Shown here in pieces: positions 8,067 to 16,884 of a DNA stretch of 64,000 nt; position 1 is the first letter of the stretch; every line of letters begins with the position of its first letter. A program made the translations under genes and the position numbers. The DNA comes from JACVRW01 sp963728155 (lineage in GTDB: Bacteria > Actinomycetota > Thermoleophilia > Solirubrobacterales > Thermoleophilaceae): contig CAVSJF010000004.1 of assembly GCA_963728155.1 (NCBI GenBank), positions 62,001 to 126,000 on the forward strand, in the 5' to 3' direction. The notes below the pieces were generated by a model, which saw nothing but the letters and a program-made list of their open reading frames with translations, did not search any database and was not told the DNA's origin.

Positions 8067-9254
8067 GTGATCGCCGGGCCGACAGGACGGCTTGACGAGG
8101 GCGCGCTGCGCGCTCTCGTCCCTCGGGTGCTCGCGAGCCTGGTCCGGCGGGGCGAGGACTTCGATGCCGCGGAGGACGCGCTGCAGGAGGCGCTGCTGGA
8201 GGCGCTGCGAGTGTGGCCCGAGCACCCGCCGCGCGACCCGCGCGCGTGGCTGGCGACGGTCGCGACCCGGCGGCTCGTCGACGCCCGCCGCAGCGAGGCC
8301 GCCCGCCACCTCCGCGAGGAGGCGACACACGCCGAGCCGCCGCCCGCCGTCACCGAGGAGGGCGATGACACGCTCTTCCTGCTCTTCTGCTGCTGCCACC
8401 CCGACCTCGCGCCCGCCTCCCAGGTGGCGCTGACCCTGCGCGCCGTCGGCGGTCTCACCACCCGAGAGATCGCCGACGCGTTCTACGTGCCGGAGGCGAC
8501 GATGGCGCAGCGGATCAGCCGGGCCAAGCGCGCCCTGCGGGGGCGCCGCCTGGACCAGCCCGGCGACCTCGCCGTCGTGCTGCGGGTGCTCTACCTCGTC
8601 TACACGGCCGGCCACGCGGGCCGGGTGGACCTGACCGCTGAGGCGATCAGGCTCGCCCGTCAACTCACCCTCGCCACCGAGGAACCGGAGGCGCGCGGGT
8701 TGCTTGCGCTGATGCTCCTCAACCACGCCCGCTTCCCGGCGCGATTCGACTCCGAGGGCCGCGTCGTCACCCTCGACCGCCAAGACCGCGGCCTGTGGGA
8801 TACCCGCGAGATCGCCGAGGGCGTGCGCGTCCTGCAGTCGGCGCTGGCCTCCGAGCGCCCCGGGCGCTACCAGATCGAGGCCGCCATCGCCGCCCTGCAC
8901 GACGACGCGGCCGGCGCCGAGGAAACCGACTGGCCGCAGATCCTCGCCTGGTACGACGACCTCGTCGCGCTCACCGGCGACCCGGTGCGCCAGGACCCCG
9001 CCGCCGTGCTCGGCCGCGCGGTCGCGGCCGGCCACGTCCTCGGCCCCGCCGCGGGCCTGCGCGAGACCGATCGGCTGCGCGAGGTGCTCGGCGACCGCCA
9101 CCGGTGGCACGCCGTCCGCGGCCACCTGCACGAGCTCGACGGCGACCTGCCCGCTGCCGCCTCGGCGTACGCCGAGGCCGCCCGGCGCGCGACGAACGTC
9201 GCGGAGCGCGATCATCTGGTCCGCCAGGCCGCCCGCGCGCGGGCCGGCGACTAG
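8067..9254 (+). CDS. ECF-type RNA polymerase sigma factor, ECF42-like with C-terminal extension
   Basis: Sigma-70 family regulator of 395 residues. Region 2 is near residues 15-60 (DFDAAEDALQEALLEALRVWP). Region 4 is near 120-165 (TTREIADAFYVPEATMAQRISRAK). After that comes a long C-terminal TPR-like domain (about 170-395) typical of the ECF42 group, which lacks an anti-sigma gene and is thought to control itself through this tail. The GTG at 8067 is 7 bases after the YCII stop. Its TAG stop shares the palindrome CTAG with the convergent ilvD stop. Confidence 0.92.
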   Translation: MIAGPTGRLDEGALRALVPRVLASLVRRGEDFDAAEDALQEALLEALRVWPEHPPRDPRAWLATVATRRLVDARRSEAARHLREEATHAEPPPAVTEEGDDTLFLLFCCCHPDLAPASQVALTLRAVGGLTTREIADAFYVPEATMAQRISRAKRALRGRRLDQPGDLAVVLRVLYLVYTAGHAGRVDLTAEAIRLARQLTLATEEPEARGLLALMLLNHARFPARFDSEGRVVTLDRQDRGLWDTREIAEGVRVLQSALASERPGRYQIEAAIAALHDDAAGAEETDWPQILAWYDDLVALTGDPVRQDPAAVLGRAVAAGHVLGPAAGLRETDRLREVLGDRHRWHAVRGHLHELDGDLPAAASAYAEAARRATNVAERDHLVRQAARARAGD

Positions 9255-10924
9255 CTGGTCACGGCCCCCTCGGAGGCCGACCCCACCAGCCTCGAGTACT
9301 TGCCGAGCACGCCGTCGGCGTACTTGATCTCGGGCGCTTGGTAGCTGCTCAGGCGCTCGGCGATCTCCTCGTCGCTGAGGTCCACGTTGAGCTGGCGGCT
9401 CTCCACGTCGAAGGTGATCGTGTCGCCGGTTTGCACGGCGGCGATCGGCCCCCCGCGCGGCGCCTCGGGAGCAACGTGACCGGCCATGAAGCCGTGGGTG
9501 GCGCCCGAGAAGCGGCCGTCGGTGAGCAGCGCGACCGAGTCGCCGAGTCCCTCACCCACCAGGGCGGCGGTCACCTGCAGCATCTCGCGCATCCCCGGGC
9601 CGCCGGAGGGGCCCTCGTTGCGGATGACCACCACCTCGCCCGGCTCGATGGCCTTGCTCTTCACGCCGGCGAAGGCCTCCTCCTCACTCTCGAAAACGCG
9701 CGCCGGGCCGGTGTGCTCGCGGCGGCCGTGGCCGGAGAGCTTGACCACGCAGCCGTCGGGCGCCAGGTTCCCGCGCAGGATGGCGAAGCCTCCGTTGGGC
9801 TTCAGGGCGTCCTCCACGGGCCGCACGACCTCCTGGCCCTCCGTCTCCTCGGCGCTGCTCGCCACCTCGCCGATCGTCTGGCCGGTGACCGTGATGCAGT
9901 CGGCGTGCAGGAGCCCCGCCTCGTCGAGGCGCCGTATGACGAGGGGAACTCCGCCGGCCCGGTACAGGTCGGTGGCCACGAACCGCCCGCCCGGCTTGAG
10001 GTCGCACAGCAGCGGGGTGCTCCAGGCGATGCGGTCGAAGTCCTCGAGCTCCAGCGGCACGCCGGCCTCGCGGGCCACGGCCAGCAGGTGCAGCACGAGG
10101 TTGGTGGATCCCCCCGACATCGCCCCGGCCGCGATGGCGTTCTCGAGCGATTCCTTGGTGATGATCCGGCTCGGGCGCAGGTCCCGCTCCAGCACATCGA
10201 CCACCAGCCGCCCGCAGGCCTCGGCCACGCTCGCCTTGTCGCTGTCCTCGGCCGGGACCATGGTGCTCCCGGTGGGGGCTATGCCGAGCACCTCGAAGGC
10301 CATCGCCATGGTGTTGGCGGTGAACTGCCCGCCGCACGCCCCGGCGCCCGGGCTCGCGTGGTTCTCGAGATCGATCAGCTCCTCGTCGCTGAGATCGCCC
10401 GCGGCGTGGGCGCCGATGCCCTCGAACACGTCCTGGATGGTCACGTCCTTGTCGCGCCAGCGCCCAGGGGCGATCGAGCCGCCGTAGAGCAACACGCTCG
10501 GCACGTCGAGACGCGCCAGGGCCATCACACAGCCCGGGATGGTCTTGTCGCACGCGCACAGGGCGATCACGGCGTCGAACATGTGGCCGCGGGCCATCAG
10601 CTCGATCGAGTCGGCGATCACCTCGCGGCTGATCAGCGAGGCACGCATGCCCTCGGTGCCCATGGTGATGCCGTCGGAGATGGCGACGGTGTTGAACTCC
10701 ATCGGAGTGGCCCCCGCCGCGCGGATCCCCTCCTTCACGTGCTCGGCCAGGCCGCGCAGATGGAAGTTGCACGGCATGGTCTCGGTCCAGGTGTTGGCGA
10801 TCCCCACGATCGGCCGGCCCAGGGCGTCGTCGTCGTAGCCCACGCCCTTGAGCTGGGCGCGCGCCGCGGCGCGATCCGGGCCGTCCAGCAGGACGCGGCT
10901 GCGGCTGCGCGGGTCGCTGCTCAC
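9251..10924 (-). CDS. ilvD: Dihydroxy-acid dehydratase
   Basis: Fe-S cluster enzyme of valine/isoleucine synthesis that converts 2,3-dihydroxy-3-methylbutanoate to 2-oxoisovalerate. From GTG at 10924 the protein is 557 residues, normal for the family. Cluster ligands lie in TMPCNFH, CACDKTIPGC and GACGGQFTANTMA. The active-site region MSGGSTNLVLHLLA and the C-terminal block FSGATHGFMAGHVAPEA are intact. The reading frame continues upstream without a stop into a 167-residue uncharacterised region, listed separately. I think the frame was joined by an indel; the native start is probably the GTG, in a GTGA overlap. Confidence 0.95.
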   Translation of the reverse strand: MSSDPRSRSRVLLDGPDRAAARAQLKGVGYDDDALGRPIVGIANTWTETMPCNFHLRGLAEHVKEGIRAAGATPMEFNTVAISDGITMGTEGMRASLISREVIADSIELMARGHMFDAVIALCACDKTIPGCVMALARLDVPSVLLYGGSIAPGRWRDKDVTIQDVFEGIGAHAAGDLSDEELIDLENHASPGAGACGGQFTANTMAMAFEVLGIAPTGSTMVPAEDSDKASVAEACGRLVVDVLERDLRPSRIITKESLENAIAAGAMSGGSTNLVLHLLAVAREAGVPLELEDFDRIAWSTPLLCDLKPGGRFVATDLYRAGGVPLVIRRLDEAGLLHADCITVTGQTIGEVASSAEETEGQEVVRPVEDALKPNGGFAILRGNLAPDGCVVKLSGHGRREHTGPARVFESEEEAFAGVKSKAIEPGEVVVIRNEGPSGGPGMREMLQVTAALVGEGLGDSVALLTDGRFSGATHGFMAGHVAPEAPRGGPIAAVQTGDTITFDVESRQLNVDLSDEEIAERLSSYQAPEIKYADGVLGKYSRLVGSASEGAVTS

Positions 10925-11425
10925 TTGGCCCGCTGAGGGACCTTGCGCGCGCCGCTCCCACTCCGCGAGGCGCCAGAGGTCGCGGCGCACGCGCGCGGGA
11001 TCGAGCTGACGCCCGACGAGATGCATGTTGGCTCGCCGTATCACCCGGTCCTCGTCCGAGGTGAGCGCCATCCATTTGGCCAACACATCGTCGGAGGCGG
11101 GCAGGCGGTGGCGCCCGCCGCCGTCGCCGGTCATGTCCGGAAACTCGACGCAGTACTCGGACAGCAGCTGCCCGCTCCCGGAGACATAGGCAACGATCGG
11201 CTTGTGGGGATAGACGAGGTAGGCGTAGGGCGGCGGGGCGATGGCGTTGCGAACCGGATCGCGGCGGTCCTCGCGCCGCTCGGCGCGGCCTGAGTGCTTG
11301 CCGGCGATCCGGATGAAGCCCAGATCGCGGTACATCGCCCACTCCTCGTCGTTCACGCACGAGCGCAGCAACTCGCGAGCCCGAGCCTCCGCGCGCCGTT
11401 CACGGCCGGGGTCGTAGAGGTGCAA
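10925..11425 (-). CDS. Uncharacterised protein, in frame with ilvD (apparent fusion)
   Basis: A 167-residue segment starting at TTG 11425 (HLYDPGRERRAEARARELL) and running without a stop into IlvD. Recognisable blocks are WAMYRDLGFIRIAGK, YAYLVYPHKPIVAYV, LLSEYCVEFPD and DDVLAKWMAL. I know no function for it. It looks soluble, with alpha and beta parts and no transmembrane segment. It could be a true N-terminal domain of IlvD, but a single-base change in the CG run at 10945-10952 would instead end it at a TGA overlapping the ilvD GTG. It overlaps the 3' end of the small membrane protein gene upstream. Confidence 0.65.
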
Positions 11426-11552
11426 CTCGTCCAGCGGGCCTTCGCCGCGGCGCGCCCCGGCGGCGCGCCCGCAGTCGCGCGGACTCGCGCATGATCAGGG
11501 GAGCGGCGAGCACCAGAGCGATCAGAGCCAGTGAAAGCAGCGCGAGCAGCAC
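11400..11552 (-). CDS. Small single-pass membrane protein, 50 residues
   Basis: From GTG at 11552 this encodes one hydrophobic helix (LLALLSLALIALVLAAPLIM) followed by a strongly basic, Arg-rich tail. It sits 14 bases after the stop of the Gly-Gly-tailed protein and overlaps the start of the next gene by 26 bases, consistent with one transcription unit. There is no recognised family. It was called from hydropathy and position only; a chance open frame cannot be excluded in DNA this G+C-rich. Confidence 0.4.
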   Translation of the reverse strand: MLLALLSLALIALVLAAPLIMRESARLRARRRGAPRRRPAGRVAPLRPRP

Positions 11553-11566
11553 GCTCGGGGCGGCCC

Positions 11567-11800
11567 TCAGCCGCCGGAGGCGCGCGGGAAGAAGATCACT
11601 CGCTCCGCCCCGTCCGGAATGTCACGGTAACCCTTGACCATCTGTGCCTCGCGCCGCCCGCTGCGAGGATCGGTGGTGGGCACCGCGGCCCACATGCCCT
11701 CGTCGAGCTGACGGCGAAACTCCTCGACCAGCAGCTCCTCTTCCTCGCGCACTCGCGGATCTCCTTCGGCGAGCAGTACCTCGCCGTGTCCGGGCTTCAT
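11567..11800 (-). CDS. Conserved small protein ending in Gly-Gly, 77 residues
   Basis: ATG at 11800 encodes MKPGHGEVLLAEGD, an acidic helix (REEEELLVEEFRRQLDEG), MWAAVPTTD and the C-terminal stretch ERVIFFPRASGG. Small size and a hydrophobic strand ending Pro-x-x-x-Gly-Gly recall the tails of MoaD/ThiS-type sulfur carriers. The N-terminal half does not obviously match them, and no E1-like gene is nearby. A CATAAT hexamer read on this strand at 11884-11889 could be a -10 element about 80 bases upstream of the start. It is the first of four minus-strand genes leading to ilvD. Function unknown. Confidence 0.75.
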   Translation of the reverse strand: MKPGHGEVLLAEGDPRVREEEELLVEEFRRQLDEGMWAAVPTTDPRSGRREAQMVKGYRDIPDGAERVIFFPRASGG

Positions 11801-11999
11801 GCGCAGGAACTTGATTGGTTCGTCTCCGAAAGCTGTGTGATCGCTGTGGGTCCGTCCACGCCCCCGTCCGGGCCGCTCGAACCATTATGCCACCGAGTCA
11901 GCGGTGCCTCCGGCCTTGGCGCGTTTTTCGCCGGCGCATCCGCCCGAGCACGTGGCGCGCGCGGGCTGGCCGAGAAGGGAGTGGACGTGTGGCTCAGGC

Positions 12000-12818
12000 T
12001 TACCCCTCGCCCCCACGGGTCCGGCGACCCAGACCGGTCACGTCGACCGGGCCGGCGCCCCGGCCCAGCCCTCGCAGTCCGTCGCGCACCGCCTCGGCGG
12101 CTATCTCCTTGGCCCGCCGCGCCGCCTCCATCGGCTCGAGGCCCAGCGCCAGGTGCGCGGCGAGGGCCGAGGAATGGGTACAGCCCGATCCGTGGGAGGC
12201 CCCATCCGGGTATCGCTCGCCGGGTATCTCGACGAGTTGCCGGCCATCGAAGAACAGGTCCGTGGCCGCCGCCCGGTGGCCGCCGGTGAGGACCACCACG
12301 TCGGGGCCGAGCTCGTGGATGGCCCGCACCAAATCCTCGGGCTCGGCTTCCTCACCCGCCCCGGCCAGGACGCGCGCCTCGGGGAGATTGGGGGTGACGA
12401 CCGTTACCCGCGGCAGCAGCCGCGCGCGTAGGGCAAGGTCGGCCTCCGGATCGAGCAGGCGCGCGCCGCTCTCGGCGACCATGACCGGATCGAGCACCAC
12501 CGGGGCCTGCCCTACGAGGTCGAGCGCCCGTACGACCGCCTCCACCGTTTCGGCGTTGCCCAACATGCCGATCTTGACCGCGTCGACGCCGATGTCCTCG
12601 GCCACGGCACGTACCTGTTCGACGATGGCCTCGCCGGGCAACGGGTAGACCGCGGTGACCGCCACCGTGTTCTGTGCCGTGACGGCCGTGATCGCCGTCA
12701 TGCCGTGCACCCCGCAGCGCGCGAACGCCTTGAGATCGGCCTGGATGCCGGCGCCGCCGCCCGAGTCCGAGCCCGCGATCGAGAGCACGCGAGGGTAGAT
12801 GGGGTTCGAAGCGCTCAC
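12000..12818 (-). CDS. thiD: Hydroxymethylpyrimidine/phosphomethylpyrimidine kinase
   Basis: Ribokinase-fold enzyme that phosphorylates HMP and HMP-P in thiamine synthesis; 272 residues. The N-terminal signature SIAGSDSGGGAGIQADLKAF is at residues 13-32. The KIGMLGN block is near 95, DPVMVAESG near 125, and the anion-hole/catalytic Asp region SHGSGCTHSSALAA near 215. The GTG at 12818 overlaps the dprA stop by 4 bases (GTGA), so translation is probably coupled. No other thiamine genes are in view. Confidence 0.95.
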   Translation of the reverse strand: MSASNPIYPRVLSIAGSDSGGGAGIQADLKAFARCGVHGMTAITAVTAQNTVAVTAVYPLPGEAIVEQVRAVAEDIGVDAVKIGMLGNAETVEAVVRALDLVGQAPVVLDPVMVAESGARLLDPEADLALRARLLPRVTVVTPNLPEARVLAGAGEEAEPEDLVRAIHELGPDVVVLTGGHRAAATDLFFDGRQLVEIPGERYPDGASHGSGCTHSSALAAHLALGLEPMEAARRAKEIAAEAVRDGLRGLGRGAGPVDVTGLGRRTRGGEG

Positions 12819-13955
12819 GGCTCGCGCAGGATAGGCGCGCCGAGCGCCCTCTCCCACCCCTCCAGGCTCCGCCGCACGAGGAAGCCCTGCGCCTCCAGGC
12901 GGGCGATGGCGGCCCGCACGTCCGCCGTGGGCAGTCGCACGGCCTGAGCGATGGCGCTCACCGATTCCCGGCCCTCGGCCGCCTCGAGAACTCGAGCCAG
13001 CACCGGATCGCCCGGGGCATCCGCCGCCGCGGTCTCGTTCGCCGGCTCGCGCGCACCGACCCCGAAAAGCTCGTCGAGCACGTCCTCGGTGCCGGTGATC
13101 GGCACGGCGCCGTCCTTGAGGAGCCCGTTGGTGCCCCGGGCAAAGCGTGACGTGACTCGGCCCGGCACCGCGGCCACGCAGCGGCCGAGGTCGCGCGCGA
13201 ACTCCGTGGTGATCAGGCTCCCGCTGGGATCCGCGGCCTCCACCACCACGGTCATCCGGGCCAACCCGGCCATGATCCGGTTGCGCGCGGGAAAGCTCCA
13301 TCGGTAGGGCTGGGTGCCCGGGGGAAGCTCGGAGAGCACGATTCCCGTTTCGCGGACCCGCTCGTGCAGGCGGCGATGACGGCGCGGGTAGACGACGTCG
13401 GGACCGCCGGCCACCACGGCCACCGGCAGACCCCTGCCGTCGAGACAACCCCGGTGGGCGGCGGCGTCGATGCCCAGTGCCAGGCCGCTCACCACGGGCA
13501 CGCGGGCCGAGCCCAGCCCGCGGCCCAGCGAACACGCCACCTCGGTGCCGTAGGGACTCGGGTTTCGGGTGCCCACGATGGCCACGGCGGGCTCGGGGCG
13601 GAGAAGATCCAGTGCCTCGGGCCGCCCCATGGAGAAGAGCACAGCCGGTGGGTCGCCCAGGTCGAGCAGCGGCGCCGGGTAGGCCGGCGCGTGGCGGCAC
13701 ACCGCCCGAACGGAGAGCGCGCGCCAGATGCTCCCGCTCGGTGTCCGCGTCGAAGCCATCGAGGTCCTCGGCCAGCTGATGGGCCTGCTCTCCGGCCACG
13801 GCGGCGAGCAGGTCCGCTTCGCTGAGCGTCAGCAGGCCCCGCACGCGCGGGCGAGGCCGGTCGAGCAGGCCGGCGATGCGAGGCGCCAGCCGGGCGAGCA
13901 GCACGGAGCGGCGCAGGCAGGCGCCGCAGGCGGAGTGTTCGGTCTCCGGGGTCAT
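12815..13955 (-). CDS. dprA: DNA-processing protein DprA (frame interrupted)
   Basis: Loader of RecA onto single-stranded DNA in natural transformation. An N-terminal region with the actinobacterial Cys-x-x-Cys start (SACGACLRRSVLLARLAPRI) runs from ATG 13955 to about 13710. The Rossmann domain continues in another frame, with AIVGTRNPSPYG, VSGLALGIDAAAH and the base-binding FPARNRIMAGL, and ends in a winged-helix DprA C-terminal domain. Removing one base from the TT at 13709-13710 (minus strand) restores HLARALRRAVCRHAPAYP. Its ATG overlaps the comM stop (ATGA). A lone indel in a conserved operon suggests sequence error rather than a dead gene. Confidence 0.88.
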
Positions 13956-15476
13956 GCCGCGGCGAGCTCGAGCCCGTCGAGGCGATAGGAGAGGGCCTCA
14001 TCCAGGTCCGTCGCCTCCACGCGGTCGTGGCCCGCCAGGTCGGCGATCGTCCGCGCCACGCGGAGCACGCGGTCGTGGCCGCGGCCGCTCAGATTGAGGC
14101 GATCGCGCTGCCGCGAGCAGGCCGGCGGTGAGAGCCGCGTCGAGCGGAACCATGGCCCGAGTAAGGCGGCCGTCCATATCGCCGTTGCACAGCGCGCCGG
14201 TGCGATCGAGCCGGCGACCCTGGAGATCACGCGCGTGGAGCACCCCGGCGCGGACCGCCGCCGACGTGGTGCGTACGCCGCTGTGCTCGCCGACCAGCTC
14301 CTGCGGAGGCACCTGCTCGACCTGACAGACCAGGTCGATCCGATCGAGCAGGGGCCCGCTCAGACGTCGCCCATAGCGCGACGCCTCGAGCGCCGTGCAG
14401 CTGCAGCTCTCAGCCGGTCGTGCGCATGGGCATCGGTTGCACGCCGCGATCACCATGGCGTTGGCCGGAAACTCGAGCGTGCGCTGCCCGCGCATGATCT
14501 CGACCCTGCCCTCCTCGAGCGGTTGGCGCAGGGCGTCGATCGCCGTCCGGCTGAACTCCGGGAGCTCATCGAGGAAGAGCACGCCCCGGTGAGCCAGCGT
14601 GATCTCGCCCGGCTGGGGCCGGCTGCCGCCGCCCACGAGGCCCTGGGCGGAGATCGTGTGGTGGGGGGCCCGAAAGGGCCGCTCGGTGGCCAATCTTCCG
14701 TTGCCCAAGCCCGCCGCGCTGTGGACCTGGGTGACCTCGAGCGCCTCCTCGAAGCTCGGAGCCGGGAGGATGCCGGGCAACCGTCGCGCGAGCATGGTCT
14801 TCCCCGCACCCGGAGGGCCGATCATCAGGACGTTGTGGCCGCCGGCCGCGGCGATCGAGAGGGCCCGCTTGGCGTCCTCCTGGCCGCGCACGTCGCCCAG
14901 ATCGGCTTCGCCGGATTCCTCCTCGGGCGCCTTGGGCATGTCCGGCAGGGCCGGCTCGGGACTCCAGCGGCCGTGGAGGAGGTCGGCCATGCTGTCGAGC
15001 CCTCTGATGCCCCGGACCTCGAGCCCCTCGACGAGCGCCGCCTCGGCCGGCGTTCTGCTCGGGCACGAGAAGGTCTGAGTAGCCCGCGCGCCGCGCCCCG
15101 GAGCGACGGCCAGGACGCCGCGCACCGGCTTGATCTCACCGCTGAGCGAGAGCTCGCCACAGAGCGCATAGCGCCCGACCGCCTCGTGAGGCACCTGTTC
15201 GGTCGCGGCCAACAGGCCGACGGCGATGGCAAGGTCGAAACCCGGGCCTGCCTTGCGCACGTGCGCGGGCGCGAGGTTGACGGTGATGCGCTTCTGAGGA
15301 AACTCGAGCCCCGCGTTGAGGACGGCCGCCCGCACCCTCTCTCGCGACTCCCGGACGGCACGGTCGGGGAGCCCGACCAGGGTGAAGGCGGCGAGCCCGC
15401 GCCGCACGTCGACCTCCACGGTCACCTCGTGGCTGGCGACCCCCTCGAGGGCAAAGGTGGCTACGCAGGCGAGCAT
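13952..15476 (-). CDS. comM: ComM/YifB-family Mg-chelatase-like AAA+ ATPase (frame interrupted)
   Basis: Hexameric AAA+ helicase that promotes branch migration in transformation in Gram-negatives; role less clear in actinobacteria. From ATG 15476 come the S5-like N-terminal domain (FTLVGLPDRAVRESRERV), Walker A GPPGAGKTMLARRLPG, Walker B GVLFLDELPEF and a Cys cluster CNRCPCARPAESCSC. The C-terminal helical domain (DRLNLSGRGHDRVLRVARTI) lies in a different frame after about 14105. Adding one C in the CGCG tract there restores LLAAARDRLNLSGRG. The gene diverges from yraN across a 130-base gap holding a long inverted repeat. Confidence 0.9.
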
Positions 15477-15501
15477 GGGTCGGCACGCTAGGCCGAGCGG
15501 C

Positions 15502-15583
15502 GTTACGCGTGGGTGACGAAGGTGACGATTGAGCACGGATCGGGATTGGTGCGGTGTTGTCACGCTTGTCACCCACGTGTAAC
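15502..15583. repeat. 27-base imperfect inverted repeat between comM and yraN
   Basis: The left arm at 15502-15528 starts GTTACGCGTGGGTGAC. The right arm at 15557-15583 ends GTCACCCACGTGTAAC. The arms pair over 27 bases with 5 mismatches, and the outer 16 with one. A 28-base spacer separates them. Each arm also carries a repeated GTGAC core. The element fills the only gap between the divergent comM and yraN genes, so an operator shared by both promoters is the simplest reading. Confidence 0.7.
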
Positions 15584-15606
15584 CCGACGCCCCGTACGGT
15601 CGTCGC

Positions 15607-16005
15607 ATGGCTCAGACCGACCGACGCCGCCTGGTGGGCGCCCGTGGCGAGGACCTCGCTCGGCGACATCTCCAGGCGCGCGGGTTCGAACTGCTCGACG
15701 CCAACTTCCGGACCCGTCACGGCGAGCTCGACCTGGTCGCGGTGGACGATCGCTGTCTTGTCTTCTGCGAGGTCAAGACGCGGGTCGTTGCGGGAGGTGG
15801 AAGCGATCAGCGCGGCTTCCTCGGCCCTCTTGCGTCCATCGGCGGGCGCAAACGGCGTCAGGTGCGGTTGATGGCCCGCGAGTGGCTTGGGCTACGCGGG
15901 CGCGAAGCGCCGTGGCGCGAGGAGGTTCGTTTCGACGCCATCGGGATTGAGTTCAATGCCTGCGGAAAGCTGGTGCGGCTCGAGCATGTCGAGGCGGCGT
16001 TTTGA
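15607..16005 (+). CDS. yraN: YraN/UPF0102 family nuclease-like protein
   Basis: A 132-residue member of the UPF0102 family with a restriction-endonuclease-like fold. The core has GARGEDLARRHLQARGF (helix), NFRTRHGELDLVAVDD (Glu and Asp of the PD-(D/E)xK-like site) and VFCEVKTRV (E-x-K). The family is usually found near rnhB, lepB and comM, exactly as here. Its exact cellular role is unknown; a DNA-processing function is likely. The 3' end overlaps the current 3' end of rnhB by 114 bases on the opposite strand. Confidence 0.92.
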   Translation: MAQTDRRRLVGARGEDLARRHLQARGFELLDANFRTRHGELDLVAVDDRCLVFCEVKTRVVAGGGSDQRGFLGPLASIGGRKRRQVRLMAREWLGLRGREAPWREEVRFDAIGIEFNACGKLVRLEHVEAAF

Positions 16006-16839
16006 GAGCGCCGAAGCGTTTCGTATCGTTCTCAGCCCTCGGAAGCTGACGCGAACGCCAGCTGTAGTAACTGCGATCGACTGGAACGACATGCGGTGCA
16101 GCGGCGACACTCCGTGCTGGGCTATGGCCGCCCGGTGCTCCGGGGTGGAGTAGCCGACGTTGGTCGAGAAATCCCACTCGGGATGGCGGGCGCCGACCTT
16201 GCGCATGTAGCGGTCGCGGCTCACCTTGGCGAGTACCGACGCTGCGGCGATGGCCGCGCTGCGGCAGTCGCCGTCGATCACCGCTCGCTGCTCGAAGCCG
16301 AAGTCGGGCACCCTGAAGCCGTCGACCAGACAGACCGTGCCGTTTCTGGCGACTCCGAGGAGGGCGGTCCGCAGGGCCTCGAGGTTGGTGTTGTGCAGGC
16401 CGCGCGCGTCGATGCCGCGCACACAGCGGGACACGATGACCGAGCGGGCGGCGGCCCGGAGCACCAGCGGGTACAGCTCCTCGCGCGCTTCGGCGGTGTG
16501 CTGCTTGGAGTCGTTCAGCCGGCTGAGGGCGCGGCGGTCGGACAGGGTCAGGAGCTCGAGGTCGAACAGGACCGCGGCCGCGACGAGCGGCCCGGCGAGC
16601 GAGCCCCTTCCGGCCTCGTCGGCGCCGGCCACATAGCGGCATCCGATGTCGCGATCGAAGGCGAACAGGCGACGGCCGCTCGTCTTGCGCCGCCGGCTGG
16701 AGCGCCGGGCGCGGGCGCCGGCGGAAGCGGCCTGGGCGGGCGTCTTGGCCGCACGGGCCTGCGTCCTGGCCCTGGATTTCGGCTTGGTCTCGGCCTTTTT
16801 CGATCTGCCCACGCTGGCGGCGATCATAGGCGGACGCAC
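15892..16839 (-). CDS. rnhB: Ribonuclease HII with basic N-terminal tail
   Basis: Removes RNA from DNA-RNA hybrids. The catalytic acids are in AGADEAGRGSLAGP (Asp, Glu), LVDGF and the later Asp in SRDRYMRK. Residues 1-60 form a Lys/Arg/Ala-rich low-complexity tail (SKKAETKPKSRARTQARAAK) not normal for the family. After HRMSFQSIA the sequence leaves the family pattern and runs 57 residues further, over yraN. One inserted base near 16075 would give SFQSIAQLLQLAF and a stop at 16032, clear of yraN, so the long C-terminus is probably an artefact. Start is GTG 16839 or ATG 16827. Confidence 0.9.
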   Translation of the reverse strand: MRPPMIAASVGRSKKAETKPKSRARTQARAAKTPAQAASAGARARRSSRRRKTSGRRLFAFDRDIGCRYVAGADEAGRGSLAGPLVAAAVLFDLELLTLSDRRALSRLNDSKQHTAEAREELYPLVLRAAARSVIVSRCVRGIDARGLHNTNLEALRTALLGVARNGTVCLVDGFRVPDFGFEQRAVIDGDCRSAAIAAASVLAKVSRDRYMRKVGARHPEWDFSTNVGYSTPEHRAAIAQHGVSPLHRMSFQSIAVTTAGVRVSFRGLRTIRNASALSKRRLDMLEPHQLSAGIELNPDGVETNLLAPRRFAPA

Positions 16840-16884
16840 GGCGGAAGCGGCGAGGTGCGGCGGCCTCGACCCGTGTTCAGGGTG

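Noticed and set aside
12815..13955. Programmed frameshift in dprA or comM
   Set aside because: No slippery heptamer or stimulatory structure was seen, and similar breaks occur in many unrelated genes, so sequence error is simpler.
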